Positions 7,141 through 14,445 of a stretch of DNA of 64,000 bases are shown here, piece after piece (the stretch's first letter is position 1; each line of letters begins with the position of its first letter). The position numbers and the translations under genes were made by a program. Origin of the DNA: Tardiphaga robiniae (GTDB lineage Bacteria; Pseudomonadota; Alphaproteobacteria; Rhizobiales; Xanthobacteraceae); contig NZ_LVYV01000001.1 of assembly GCF_001618955.1 (NCBI RefSeq), positions 751,501 through 815,500 of the forward strand, read 5' to 3'. Under the pieces are notes generated by a model that was not told the origin of the DNA, made no database searches, and saw nothing but the letters and a program-made list of their open reading frames with translations.

Positions 7141-9269
7141 TGATCGCCGGCGCCACACGCGGAGCCGGCGGCCCCTCTCTTGCTCGACATCTCATGTCGC
7201 GCAAAGGCGGCCAGAACGTTGAGGTTATGCCCGCGCGACACTTGATGGGCGAAACGCTGCGGGAGCAGCTCGACGATCTCGTAATGACGTCAGCACACGG
7301 CCGGACGTCGCGTCCCGTCCATCACGTTCATATCGATCCGCCGCCTGACTGCGCTGATCCAGAAGCGGCCATTGAGACTTTCCTTAAGCACTACGAAGCC
7401 GAATTCGGCTTCGAAAATTCGCAACGTTGCGGCGTCTATCACACCAAGCACGGTCGTCGGCACGCACACGTCGTCTGGTCTCTTGTACGCGACGACGGCT
7501 CCGTTGTGTCACTTGCTCACGATCACGCGCGGCGGGAGAAAGTGTCGAGGATCGTTGAGTTCGAGCATGGCTTGCCGTTTACGAAGGGCAGGCACAACCG
7601 GAGCGCGGCGGCTGCGCTGCGCAAGGAAGGCCGCGCCGACGTCGCCACCGCTATGGAAGCCGCCGGACTCCTCGATGGGCGCCCCGGCATAGCGCATTCG
7701 ACGCCTCGTCAGCGGGCTCAGGCCGAACGCACGACGGTGCCGATTGATGAAATCAGATCGGATGCTTTGGCGGCGTGGAAAGCCTCTGACGACGCGAAGA
7801 GTTTCGCGATCGCGCTCCACGCTTTCGGCTCGATCGTTGCCACCGGTAACAAGGGCTTCGTGTTGGTCGATCGTTCCGGATCGACGCATTCTTTGAATCG
7901 CGTTCTCGCCGCTGCCGGCCGGCAGGCCGGCGAAGACCGCATCACAGCAGCCGCCGTCCGGAAGCGTCTCGCAGGAATCAATTTTCCAACCGTGGAGGAA
8001 GCCAAAAATGCCCGATCAAAGCGACGAAATTCTGAGCGAAGCGAAAGGCGCGCACCAGACGGCGCAGGAGCTTCTTCCCCTCCTGGATCTGTTGAACGAT
8101 CCGGAAGGCGTGAGCCCGCTCGACGAAATCAAGCATCTCTTGCAAGCGATTCTGGAGATCCTCGGTCATCACCAGACAGCACTTCAGCGCATCGAAAGTT
8201 CGTTCGCGAGCGTGCCGCCGCCATCGCACTGAGCACCATCGATCTACAAGCAATAAATACAACGCGGAGGGACGTCATGAAGTCTATCAAAGCCCAAGAC
8301 TACAAAGCGAAAATCCTCGCCGAGATCGCGCCGAAGGGATTCAACTCTCATGCTTTTGCGCTTGATTTGCGCATGATCAAGCAGCCTTCGCCAGGCAACT
8401 CGACGTCACGCATCATGACGACCGACGGTGGCTGGATCGAATACGATTCAGTCAGAAAATCTGTCCGCACGTGGGGGCCAGCCGGCCGCGCCCAAGTCCT
8501 TGCCGCCGCCCTCGCCCACGCCGTCGGCGTCGAGGTCGAACACCTGGCGAAAACGGCATCTGTCGGCGCCGACGCCGCCGCTCTCAAAGTCACCAAAGTC
8601 TCAGAAGATGCCGTGAAATCACTAGTCATTTGGTGGTCGATGCGGGGTTACTCCGCGACCGGCGGCCCGGACGGCTGTTGGATCACCGCGGGACACTCCC
8701 GGATTCGCGATACCGGCGACCTTCTCGAAATCCACGGCGGCCTGACGGACGAAGCCATCGCCGCAACGCTTGTGAAGGCTCGCGACGCATGGGGCGGCGG
8801 CGTGTACCTCTATGGACATTGGACCGAAGCGGAGCAGGATCGCATGTGGATCGCCGCGATGCGCGCAGGAATCGAAATTCAAAACTGCAATCCGTCTGAG
8901 TCAATTCAGAAAGCATGGCAGCGCGAACAGGAAGCTACCGCGAAGACGGCGAAAACGATTTCTGCCGTCCGAACAGAGGTCATCGAAGCTCAACGGCTAC
9001 TTGAGGCGGCAAAGGGCGATGTCGAATCCGCAAAAAAACTGCCGGGCAATTTACAAGCTTTTGTCGCCGTTTTTCTCGATGACGACCAGAGGCGCGAACT
9101 CGCTGCGCAACCAATTGCGGAGATCGTTCCTCAGCTTGAGCGCTTCCGGAAGCTCGGCACCACCGAACTCCAATCTTACGAAGCGCCTGCTGGTCAGAAA
9201 GTGGCTTTTGCCGAGCGCGAGAAAGACAAGCCGAGCGTCGGCCCGAGCGGCGCACATGCTCCCCAATGA
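7137..9269 (+). CDS. Relaxase (mobilization nuclease) with LPD7-like C-terminus
   Basis: This protein would nick the transferred strand at oriT and pilot it into the recipient. Two histidine clusters typical of HUH relaxases are present: HHVHIDPP at about residue 60 and HTKHGRRHAHVVW at about 101-113. The latter gives the metal-binding HxH. The C-terminal third (DEAIAATLVKARDAWGGGV, then WTEAEQDRMWIAAMRAGIEI) looks like the LPD7 domain found in many large relaxases. Between them lies a Ser/Arg/Pro-rich linker that overlaps a nested gene (8008-8232). Start is GTG 7137 or ATG 7140. An internal in-frame ATG at 8277 with its own ribosome site could yield a separate 330-residue C-terminal protein. 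Confidence 0.8.
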   Translation: MMIAGATRGAGGPSLARHLMSRKGGQNVEVMPARHLMGETLREQLDDLVMTSAHGRTSRPVHHVHIDPPPDCADPEAAIETFLKHYEAEFGFENSQRCGVYHTKHGRRHAHVVWSLVRDDGSVVSLAHDHARREKVSRIVEFEHGLPFTKGRHNRSAAAALRKEGRADVATAMEAAGLLDGRPGIAHSTPRQRAQAERTTVPIDEIRSDALAAWKASDDAKSFAIALHAFGSIVATGNKGFVLVDRSGSTHSLNRVLAAAGRQAGEDRITAAAVRKRLAGINFPTVEEAKNARSKRRNSERSERRAPDGAGASSPPGSVERSGRREPARRNQASLASDSGDPRSSPDSTSAHRKFVRERAAAIALSTIDLQAINTTRRDVMKSIKAQDYKAKILAEIAPKGFNSHAFALDLRMIKQPSPGNSTSRIMTTDGGWIEYDSVRKSVRTWGPAGRAQVLAAALAHAVGVEVEHLAKTASVGADAAALKVTKVSEDAVKSLVIWWSMRGYSATGGPDGCWITAGHSRIRDTGDLLEIHGGLTDEAIAATLVKARDAWGGGVYLYGHWTEAEQDRMWIAAMRAGIEIQNCNPSESIQKAWQREQEATAKTAKTISAVRTEVIEAQRLLEAAKGDVESAKKLPGNLQAFVAVFLDDDQRRELAAQPIAEIVPQLERFRKLGTTELQSYEAPAGQKVAFAEREKDKPSVGPSGAHAPQ
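8008..8232 (+). CDS. Small gene nested out of frame inside the relaxase gene (74 aa)
   Basis: A 74-residue acidic, helix-forming protein (MPDQSDEILSEAKGAHQTAQ...) lies in the +1 frame within the relaxase gene. A strong ribosome site (GGAGGAAG) is about seven bases upstream of its ATG. Across exactly this stretch the relaxase frame is low-complexity linker (RSKRRNSERSERRAPDGAG), as if that frame were free to drift while the nested one is conserved. Overlapping accessory genes inside a relaxase gene are known in RSF1010 (mobB within mobA). Family not recognised; a role in mobilization is inferred. Confidence 0.55.
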   Translation: MPDQSDEILSEAKGAHQTAQELLPLLDLLNDPEGVSPLDEIKHLLQAILEILGHHQTALQRIESSFASVPPPSH

Positions 9270-9712
9270 CAGTCGCCCCTCACGTCCTCCGGCGCTACAT
9301 CATCGGCAGCGCGGCCGGTCGATCACCGCATCTGGAATGGTCCTTCCTTTCGCAGGATATCGGCGCTTGGATTCTCGCCGATGAAGCCACGGCGCGGCGG
9401 CACGAGCACCATCGCCGCATCCGGATGGATGGGCGGCCATGGTGCCACGTGCTCGGTCATCGAACCGACGTCGCCGACGACGAGGCCTTGCAGGTTTATT
9501 TCCTGACGATCGCATCGGACGAATGGCCACGCCTCGCGATCGCCGTGATGCGCGCGCCGACGCGATGCTTGCGAGACTGGCGCGCTTCCGGAAGCCGCAT
9601 CATCGCCGCCGTTGACGCGACCGCAGCGCCTTCCGGAACGACATCATCGGGACCATTATCTGACTGGCCGAAATCACGCGGCACAGGACCAAGGTCAATG
9701 CTGCCGCAATGA
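9266..9712 (+). CDS. Last gene of the mobilization operon, unknown (148 aa)
   Basis: The ATG overlaps the relaxase stop (ATGA at 9266-9269). The protein starts MTVAPHVLRRYIIGSAAGRS, has an HEHHRRIRMDGRPWCHVLGH segment and ends GPLSDWPKSRGTGPRSMLPQ. Family not recognised. Its 3' third (from about 9522, IAVMRAPTRCL...) is the sequence that recurs three more times downstream as repeats R2-R4, each copy followed or preceded by cargo genes. This is the only full-length copy. Confidence 0.6.
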   Translation: MTVAPHVLRRYIIGSAAGRSPHLEWSFLSQDIGAWILADEATARRHEHHRRIRMDGRPWCHVLGHRTDVADDEALQVYFLTIASDEWPRLAIAVMRAPTRCLRDWRASGSRIIAAVDATAAPSGTTSSGPLSDWPKSRGTGPRSMLPQ

Positions 9713-9773
9713 AGGGGGTCATTTTCCGTAGGCAATCACCCCAGCCACATCGACGACCGCTCTAAAACCATGG
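9522..9773 (+). repeat. Dispersed repeat R1 (original 3' end of the mob operon)
   Basis: R1 covers the last 64 codons of the 9266-9712 gene plus about 60 bases beyond. It contains the conserved centre GCTGCCGC-ATGAAGGGGG (about 9700-9718) and the tail TTTTCCGTAGGCAATCACCC. The tail is about 90 % identical to that of R3. The left half is more distant from R2 and R3 (roughly 70 %). The amidohydrolase gene ends 12 bases after R1. Confidence 0.8.
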
Positions 9774-9784
9774 CTATCGCGATA

Positions 9785-10555
9785 TCAAGCGAGTTCCTTC
9801 ACATAACAGGGATAGCTTTTCTGCTTCTCTTTGACCAAGGCAATATCGAGCTCGACCACCGCGAGCGGTTTTTCCGGAGAGGTCATGTCGATTAAGTCTC
9901 CATTAGGACCGCACGCAAAACCTTTGCCTCCAAACGTCGGCCCATTTGATCCTGATCCCACGCGGTTGGAACTTACGACATAACAGCCTGAAACAATCGA
10001 GGCCATCTCGCCTGCAGTTTGAAAAACCTTCACGGCTCTTCCCGTGGCTCTCGGGACAACGATCAACTCCGCGCCTTGTTTACGATAATGGCGAGCATGT
10101 TCATTGAACATCACTTCCGTGCAGAGAAGTACCCCTACGGATACACCGCAAATTACGACCGGTTCGAATTCGTGCGACAGTGTCGCGTACCAATTCGTCT
10201 CATACCAGCCAAACTCTGCAGGAAAATATTGCTTTGTATGGAGGTGTTTTATTAGTCCCCCTTCAAGGCAGAAGGCTTCATTAGCAAGCCGCTTCCCTTC
10301 CCACACTGGCCGAGAAGAAATGATCGCCGGGATATTTAGCCTTTCGAGTGCCGCCGCGCCGGCGCGATGACACTGAATACTGTGTTCAGCCATTCGAGGA
10401 TCGAAATCCGGAGTTGATGCAATCCAGGGGCCGAAAGGCAATTCATTCGTTACCAATATATCGACATTGGCCTTGGAGAGATTCTCCGCCAAACTAAGCC
10501 ATTGGTCGCTGTCGGCAATCAAGTTTTCGGGCCACTCAACAAATCCTACGCGCAT
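9785..10555 (-). CDS. Nitrilase-superfamily carbon-nitrogen hydrolase
   Basis: A 256-residue amidohydrolase with the Glu-Lys-Cys triad of the nitrilase superfamily: E38 (in TNELPFGPW), K108 (in HLHTKQYFP) and C145 (in GVLLCTEVMFNEHARHY). Members cleave amide or nitrile bonds; the C-terminal strands (GKGFACGPNGDLID) fit the aliphatic-amidase / N-carbamoylase / omega-amidase type. The substrate cannot be told. GGGGAGGAC upstream of the ATG is a good ribosome site. It is cytoplasmic, with no signal peptide. It is the sole gene between repeats R1 and R2 and points against the mob operon, which marks it as inserted cargo. Confidence 0.85.
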   Translation of the reverse strand: MRVGFVEWPENLIADSDQWLSLAENLSKANVDILVTNELPFGPWIASTPDFDPRMAEHSIQCHRAGAAALERLNIPAIISSRPVWEGKRLANEAFCLEGGLIKHLHTKQYFPAEFGWYETNWYATLSHEFEPVVICGVSVGVLLCTEVMFNEHARHYRKQGAELIVVPRATGRAVKVFQTAGEMASIVSGCYVVSSNRVGSGSNGPTFGGKGFACGPNGDLIDMTSPEKPLAVVELDIALVKEKQKSYPCYVKELA

Positions 10556-11210
10556 CGCCTGTCCTCCCCATGTCGTGCGTCGGTGTTATATGAGGATGTA
10601 TGTCGTTTGCCAGTAAGAACGTCGCACCCTTTCTCTATATGGCCCCGTTTAGATATGAAGCCAAAGCGACACTGTGGTCGCACCTCTCGATCGCCGTCAT
10701 GCGCCGCCCTTCCCGATGCCTCCTTGAGTGGCGCGCGGCCGGCGCGCGCATCATCGCAACCGTTTCCGGGACGACGCCCGCTTCCGGAACGGGACCGCTC
10801 TCCGACTGGCCCAAAGCACGCGGCACCGGCCCCCGCTCATTGCTGCCGCGTTAATTGAAGGGGCGTTTTCTTTCCCGGCAGGCAAACACCCGTGCCCCCC
10901 CTCGCCGAGGCCATAAAACCCACATGCAAACGCGTCGGATTTTGGCAGCCCCCTGCCCTAATTTCAAAATTCCGTGCTATGCGGGCTTAGGGCTGAGTTT
11001 GCGCGCGCCTCTGGATTGGGAGAGTTACGAGGCAGCCAGTCGGCCGAGACTGGCGATTGTTGCACCACCGGTCGAGCATGGTTATTGTCGCTTGTCTGCG
11101 TGACTGGCGAGAACAGGATGGGGCACCATCATGGAGCGCAGACACATTCTGGCCGTTCGCCTGGGCCGCCGATGTAATCGGCACATCCGTAAGTTCGGAG
11201 CCCATAGGTC
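10556..11210. other. Intergenic stretch holding R2 and a long leader
   Basis: This 655-base stretch has no convincing gene. Bases 10556-10672 separate the amidohydrolase start from R2, and 10925-11210 lead into the AICAR-transformylase-like gene. A short frame at 11131 overlaps that gene out of phase and is not supported. I looked for a riboswitch in the 286-base leader and recognised none. Confidence 0.5.
10673..10924 (+). repeat. Dispersed repeat R2
   Basis: Partial copy of the R1 sequence, reading in frame as LSIAVMRRPSRCLLEWRAAG to GPLSDWPKARGTGPRSLLPR. The centre is GCTGCCGCGTTAATTGAAGGGG (10842 onward). The left half is about 94 % identical to R3 over some 80 bases. The right half (TTTCCCGGCAGGCAAACA) is closest to R4. 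About 290 bases of gene-free leader follow before the next cargo gene. Confidence 0.8.
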
Positions 11211-12398
11211 ATGGTCAAATCTAATTTCGATTCAATCCAACTCCGCTACGGTCTCAACCCAAATCAGGCGTTCGCTGAAATACGGGTCGAGCAACCGTCC
11301 CCGCTTGCTGTTCTCTCAGGATCACCGAGTTACATAAATTTCTTGGACGCTTTACGAGGCTGGAGACTGGTAAAGGAGTTGCGGGACCGATTTGGATTGC
11401 CTGCAGCGGCTTCCTACAAGCACGTCAATCCGGCAGGGGTTGGACTAGGAGACGGAAGCCTTGATGAAACATATAGGCAAGCTCATTTTCTCCCTGACTG
11501 GAATCTTTCGCCACTGGCCATCGCATACATCAGGGCGCGCCAAGCCGACCGCATCTCGTCGTATGGCGACTTCATTTCCCTGAGTGATCCCGTTGATGTC
11601 GCAACTGCTCTTGTCATAAAGGACGTGGCATCGGATGGCGTGATTGCGCCAGCTTATGACCCTGAAGCTCTGCGAATTCTACGTGGAAAACGTTCGGGTC
11701 GGTTTCTCGTACTGAGCATTGATCCAAGCTACGAGCCCGTCGGTGTTGAGGCTAAAGACGAGTTCGGTGTCACTCTTCTTCAGGATTACGACGCTTCCAA
11801 CATTCCGGAAATCTCCGCGGCTCGGATCGTGACTGCAAGATCTTTCACGAGCGCTAAGGCAAGCCGTGGGCTTACATTGGCAATGATCGTGGCGAAACAT
11901 ACCCAATCCAACGCGATCTGTGTTGCCTTTGGCGATCACACCCTCGGAATTGGGGCGGGTCAGCAGTCTCGTATCGCCGCGACGAGGCTCGCCTGCGATA
12001 AGGCAGAGATTTATCTGTTGTACGACCATCCAAAAGTTCGGGATCTGCACTTTCAGCAAAACCTTAGCCGAATGGAGAAGATGAACATCGTTGATCTGTT
12101 TTTGCGTTTCGATTCGCTTTCGGACGAGGAGCGCGCTGCGGTGCAGGAAAGGCTACGATCTGCGCCTTCGCCGATCGGCCCCGAGGAGAAGGCGACTTGG
12201 ATCAAACAGAAAGGTCCAGTTGTTCTTGCGTCTGACGCCGCGATTCCCTTTCGCGATAATTTGGATCGCGCGGCAAGAACCTCGATTACTCATATCGTAC
12301 AGAGCGGCGGCTCGAAGCGCGATCCGGAGGTCACGATCGCCGCCGATCAATACGGCATGGTGATGTTTCATACTGGCGTGAGGCACTTCCTACATTAG
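11211..12398 (+). CDS. Stand-alone AICAR transformylase-like protein (PurH C-terminal domain)
   Basis: Resembles the formyltransferase half of PurH, which turns AICAR into FAICAR with 10-formyl-tetrahydrofolate. Seen: LRYGLNPNQAFAEI near the start, YKHVNPAGVGLG, SLSDPVDVATA, SDGVIAPAYDPEAL, KHTQSNAICVAFGDHTLGIG, GAGQQSRIAATRLACDKAE, SDAAIPFRDNLDRAA and YGMVMFHTGVRHFLH at the end. The KH and PFRDN-type motifs match catalytic regions of the family. The IMP cyclohydrolase (MGS-like) domain is absent. At 395 residues it equals known single-domain versions. The gene sits alone between R2 and R3, away from other purine genes. It may back up purH or act on a related imidazole substrate. Confidence 0.85.
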   Translation: MVKSNFDSIQLRYGLNPNQAFAEIRVEQPSPLAVLSGSPSYINFLDALRGWRLVKELRDRFGLPAAASYKHVNPAGVGLGDGSLDETYRQAHFLPDWNLSPLAIAYIRARQADRISSYGDFISLSDPVDVATALVIKDVASDGVIAPAYDPEALRILRGKRSGRFLVLSIDPSYEPVGVEAKDEFGVTLLQDYDASNIPEISAARIVTARSFTSAKASRGLTLAMIVAKHTQSNAICVAFGDHTLGIGAGQQSRIAATRLACDKAEIYLLYDHPKVRDLHFQQNLSRMEKMNIVDLFLRFDSLSDEERAAVQERLRSAPSPIGPEEKATWIKQKGPVVLASDAAIPFRDNLDRAARTSITHIVQSGGSKRDPEVTIAADQYGMVMFHTGVRHFLH

Positions 12399-12418
12399 AC
12401 GCTGACAAGCCCGAGCGG

Positions 12419-12631
12419 GTTCCCGATGCCACCTTGAGTGGCGCGCGGCCAGCACGCGCATCATCGCAAGCGTTTCCGGAACGACGCCCGCTTCCGGAAC
12501 GTCGGGACCGCTCTTAGACCGAAGGCGCGCGGCACGGGACCACGCTCTATGCTGCCGCGTTGAATGAAGGGGGGCATTTTCCGTAGGCAATCACCCCAGT
12601 TACATCGACGATCGCTCCAAACCACCGCGTG
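12419..12631 (+). repeat. Dispersed repeat R3 (mosaic)
   Basis: The left half (from TTCCCGATGCC) is nearly identical to R2, and the right half (ATGAAGGGGGGCATTTTCCG onward) to R1, with the switch in or near GCTGCCGCGTTGAATGAAGG at 12551. The frame is disrupted by TAG (in CTCTTAGACC), so it no longer encodes the mob protein tail. The AICAR-transformylase-like gene ends about 20 bases before it, and fabA ends 9 bases after it. Confidence 0.8.
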
Positions 12632-12639
12632 TTTATATC

Positions 12640-13170
12640 TCAGATCGCGGACGTTATCAGGCCTACCCTCATGCCTTCGGCAATGTAGACGCATCTGTCA
12701 TCAGCAAGAACGCGGCCGTCCGCGATGCCTAGAACCAGTTTGCCCCGCCTAACCTGGCGCATATCAATCTCATAGCGAACGCATTTAGTATCTGGCGTGA
12801 TATGCCCTTTGAACTTCACCTCACCGACGCCAAGAGCGCGGCCTTTCCCCGGCGAGCCCGACCAGCCGAGCCAAAAGCCGATGATCTGCCACATGGCGTC
12901 CACCCCCAGACACCCCGGCATCACTGGGTCGCCAGAAAAGTGGCAGTTAAAAAACCAGAGGCTCGGCTCAATATCCAACTCACCGGTGACATGGCCCTTT
13001 CCGAATTCGCCGCCGTCCACGCTGATCTTGGTGATGCGGTCCATCATCAGCATAGGCGGTGCTGGCAGCTGCGCATTGCCTGGGCCAAAATAGCCGCCTC
13101 TGCTTGATTTGAGCAGGTCCTCCTTTGTGTAAGACGATTGCGGAGCATGATAATCGTGAGGATTGGACAA
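12640..13170 (-). CDS. fabA: 3-hydroxydecanoyl-ACP dehydratase/isomerase FabA
   Basis: A hot-dog-fold dehydratase that makes trans-2 and cis-3-decenoyl-ACP, the branch point to unsaturated fatty acids. [20 protein letters not shown] carries the catalytic histidine (H77) and aspartate (D91). Length (176) and spacing match typical FabA. Translation appears to start at TTG 13170, giving [20 protein letters not shown], which matches FabA N-termini. No fabB partner is present, so this is probably a second, accessory copy. It forms a pair with the upstream tetR gene, 42 bases apart, which suggests regulation by that repressor. Confidence 0.9.
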   Translation of the reverse strand: MSNPHDYHAPQSSYTKEDLLKSSRGGYFGPGNAQLPAPPMLMMDRITKISVDGGEFGKGHVTGELDIEPSLWFFNCHFSGDPVMPGCLGVDAMWQIIGFWLGWSGSPGKGRALGVGEVKFKGHITPDTKCVRYEIDMRQVRRGKLVLGIADGRVLADDRCVYIAEGMRVGLITSAI

Positions 13171-13212
13171 GATAACATGACCTTTGATGATGTGCGGGGC
13201 TTTTACTGAACG

Positions 13213-13836
13213 TCAGGCGACCTTGTTGCGATTGCTTACTCTGGCGTTCGAGTTCCTGTTCAGGCGTAGTGCAGCAGCAATGAAGGCCCAGATGTCGCTC
13301 GTCAATTTCTCTGGATTGGGCCGCCTTTTGCGCATTAGGGCGCCGATCAGTGCTTGGCGAATTCCACCGATCATCAGTGCAATGGTGAGGTGAGGATCGA
13401 CGTCATCAGGAACGATGCCGTCACGCTGGGCATCCTGAAGCATGAGTGCACCCGCAGCGAGCTGTCGGTTGGTAAAGGCTATCTCGACATCCAATACTTC
13501 AGACGCGCGGCTCAATGCCCCGATCACAAGGGGAGCAAAGGGGTGGTCATAGTGAAACGCGACATATGCGGCTATCCGCGCTCTCTCTCTGTGCACCCAG
13601 CTTTCCGAGGACAGCTTCGCGCCACTGAAAGCTGCCTCATCAAGGCGCCTATAGAATTCCTCAACAACTGCGGCGATCAAACCGGCCTTCGATCCGAAGT
13701 GGTGATAGGCTAACCCAACTGAAACCCGTGCGCGCTTTGCGACGGCCTGCATCTCCAAGTGTCCTTGGCTTTGAACCAGTTCCTCTTGAGCCGCGCAGAT
13801 CAGTCTTTCTCGCGTCCCGACACCCTTAGCGGCCAT
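13213..13836 (-). CDS. TetR-family transcriptional regulator
   Basis: The N-terminal domain (TRERLICAAQEELVQSQGHLE, then VAKRARVSVGLAYHHFGSKAGLIAAVV) is a TetR helix-turn-helix. The C-terminal part is helical, as usual for ligand-binding domains. I choose ATG 13836, preceded by GAGGG, rather than an in-frame TTG at 13869, because the longer start would place a palindromic operator inside the coding region. The gene is directly upstream of fabA on the same strand. By analogy with other TetR-type lipid regulators it may sense acyl-CoA and control fabA; that link is inference. Confidence 0.85.
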   Translation of the reverse strand: MAAKGVGTRERLICAAQEELVQSQGHLEMQAVAKRARVSVGLAYHHFGSKAGLIAAVVEEFYRRLDEAAFSGAKLSSESWVHRERARIAAYVAFHYDHPFAPLVIGALSRASEVLDVEIAFTNRQLAAGALMLQDAQRDGIVPDDVDPHLTIALMIGGIRQALIGALMRKRRPNPEKLTSDIWAFIAAALRLNRNSNARVSNRNKVA

Positions 13837-13854
13837 CTTGCCCTCGATCTTTAA

Positions 13855-13874
13855 TTGAACTGAATTCAATTCAA
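13855..13874. promoter_or_regulatory. Probable TetR operator palindrome
   Basis: TTGAACTGAATTCAATTCAA is a 20-base palindrome with a single mismatched pair, 19 bases upstream of the chosen tetR start. Its position fits autorepression of the tetR-fabA pair. Confidence 0.55.
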
Positions 13875-13924
13875 GATCGAAGGCATGTCAAGTCCACGGT
13901 GAGATCAGCGAGTGAACCGAACAA

Positions 13925-14082
13925 TGTTTCCGATCGCGGCAGGCACCCGGATCGCCCGGTCCGCTGTCTAGATGACCCACAGCACGCGGTGAGCGATGCT
14001 GCCGCGTTAAATGGATGGGGGTCTTTTCCCGGCAGGCAAACATCCACGCCATCTCGACGAAGGCCAAAAAACCACCGCTTGA
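13925..14082 (+). repeat. Dispersed repeat R4
   Basis: The most degraded left half of the set, recognisable from TTTCCGATCGCGG through CACAGCACGCGGTGAGC to the centre GCTGCCGCGTTAAATGGATG (13998 onward). The right half (TTTTCCCGGCAGGCAAACA) is close to R2. Here the right half runs on into a longer open frame, suggesting this is the original sequence that followed the mob operon before cargo entered. Confidence 0.7.
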
Positions 14083-14353
14083 GGCCTTCGAATTGTGGCA
14101 GACCGTTGCCAGAGCTATTGAAATCGATGCTTTTGGCGCTTTCCTTCGCATCGCTCGCCCCTTTCCCTCGAACTGGCACACCGACGTGCCGGGCGGCCTT
14201 GCGGGCCTCGCAAAGGGGGCCGTGGCTCAGTCGCTCCGCTCCCTGCGCCCGCACCGAGTCCCCCTTGCGCCGCCGCACCGGCGCGGCAGCCCGGTCTTAG
14301 GGCGAGCGACGCGAAGGGAAAGAGATCACCGTTCGGGCGGAGTCCGCTGCTGA
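14015..14353 (+). CDS. Hypothetical frame starting inside R4 (112 aa)
   Basis: Begins MGVFSRQANIHAISTKAKKP and continues PLEAFELWQTVARAIEIDAF. The opening peptide (KG.F.SRQAN) also occurs after the centre of R2 and, altered, after R1 and R3, so this may be the start of the ancestral gene downstream of the mob operon. The second half becomes arginine- and proline-rich, which suggests decay or a frameshift. A real gene of unknown function or a remnant; coding status uncertain. Confidence 0.35.
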   Translation: MGVFSRQANIHAISTKAKKPPLEAFELWQTVARAIEIDAFGAFLRIARPFPSNWHTDVPGGLAGLAKGAVAQSLRSLRPHRVPLAPPHRRGSPVLGRATRRERDHRSGGVRC

Positions 14354-14445
14354 CGCAGCGAGCCTTCCGGAAGGAAGAAGGGGCTCGCTCCGCTCAAGGA
14401 AAGGCGGTCCAATCAAATCCACCGAGGCTAACGATACTTGCTACC

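Noticed and set aside
10925-11210. Riboswitch ahead of the AICAR-transformylase-like gene
   Set aside because: The long leader invited the idea, but no purine, folate or ZTP riboswitch core was recognisable.
13837-13869. Longer TetR protein starting at TTG 13869
   Set aside because: It would put the operator palindrome into coding sequence; ATG 13836 has a better ribosome site and matches the family's start.
9522-14082. Integron with attC sites
   Set aside because: No integron integrase is present, the repeats are coding gene ends without the paired R/L boxes of attC, and cargo orientation is mixed.
9522-14082. Miniature inverted-repeat transposons (MITEs)
   Set aside because: The repeats have no terminal inverted repeats and no target duplications that I could see, and R1 is part of an intact gene.
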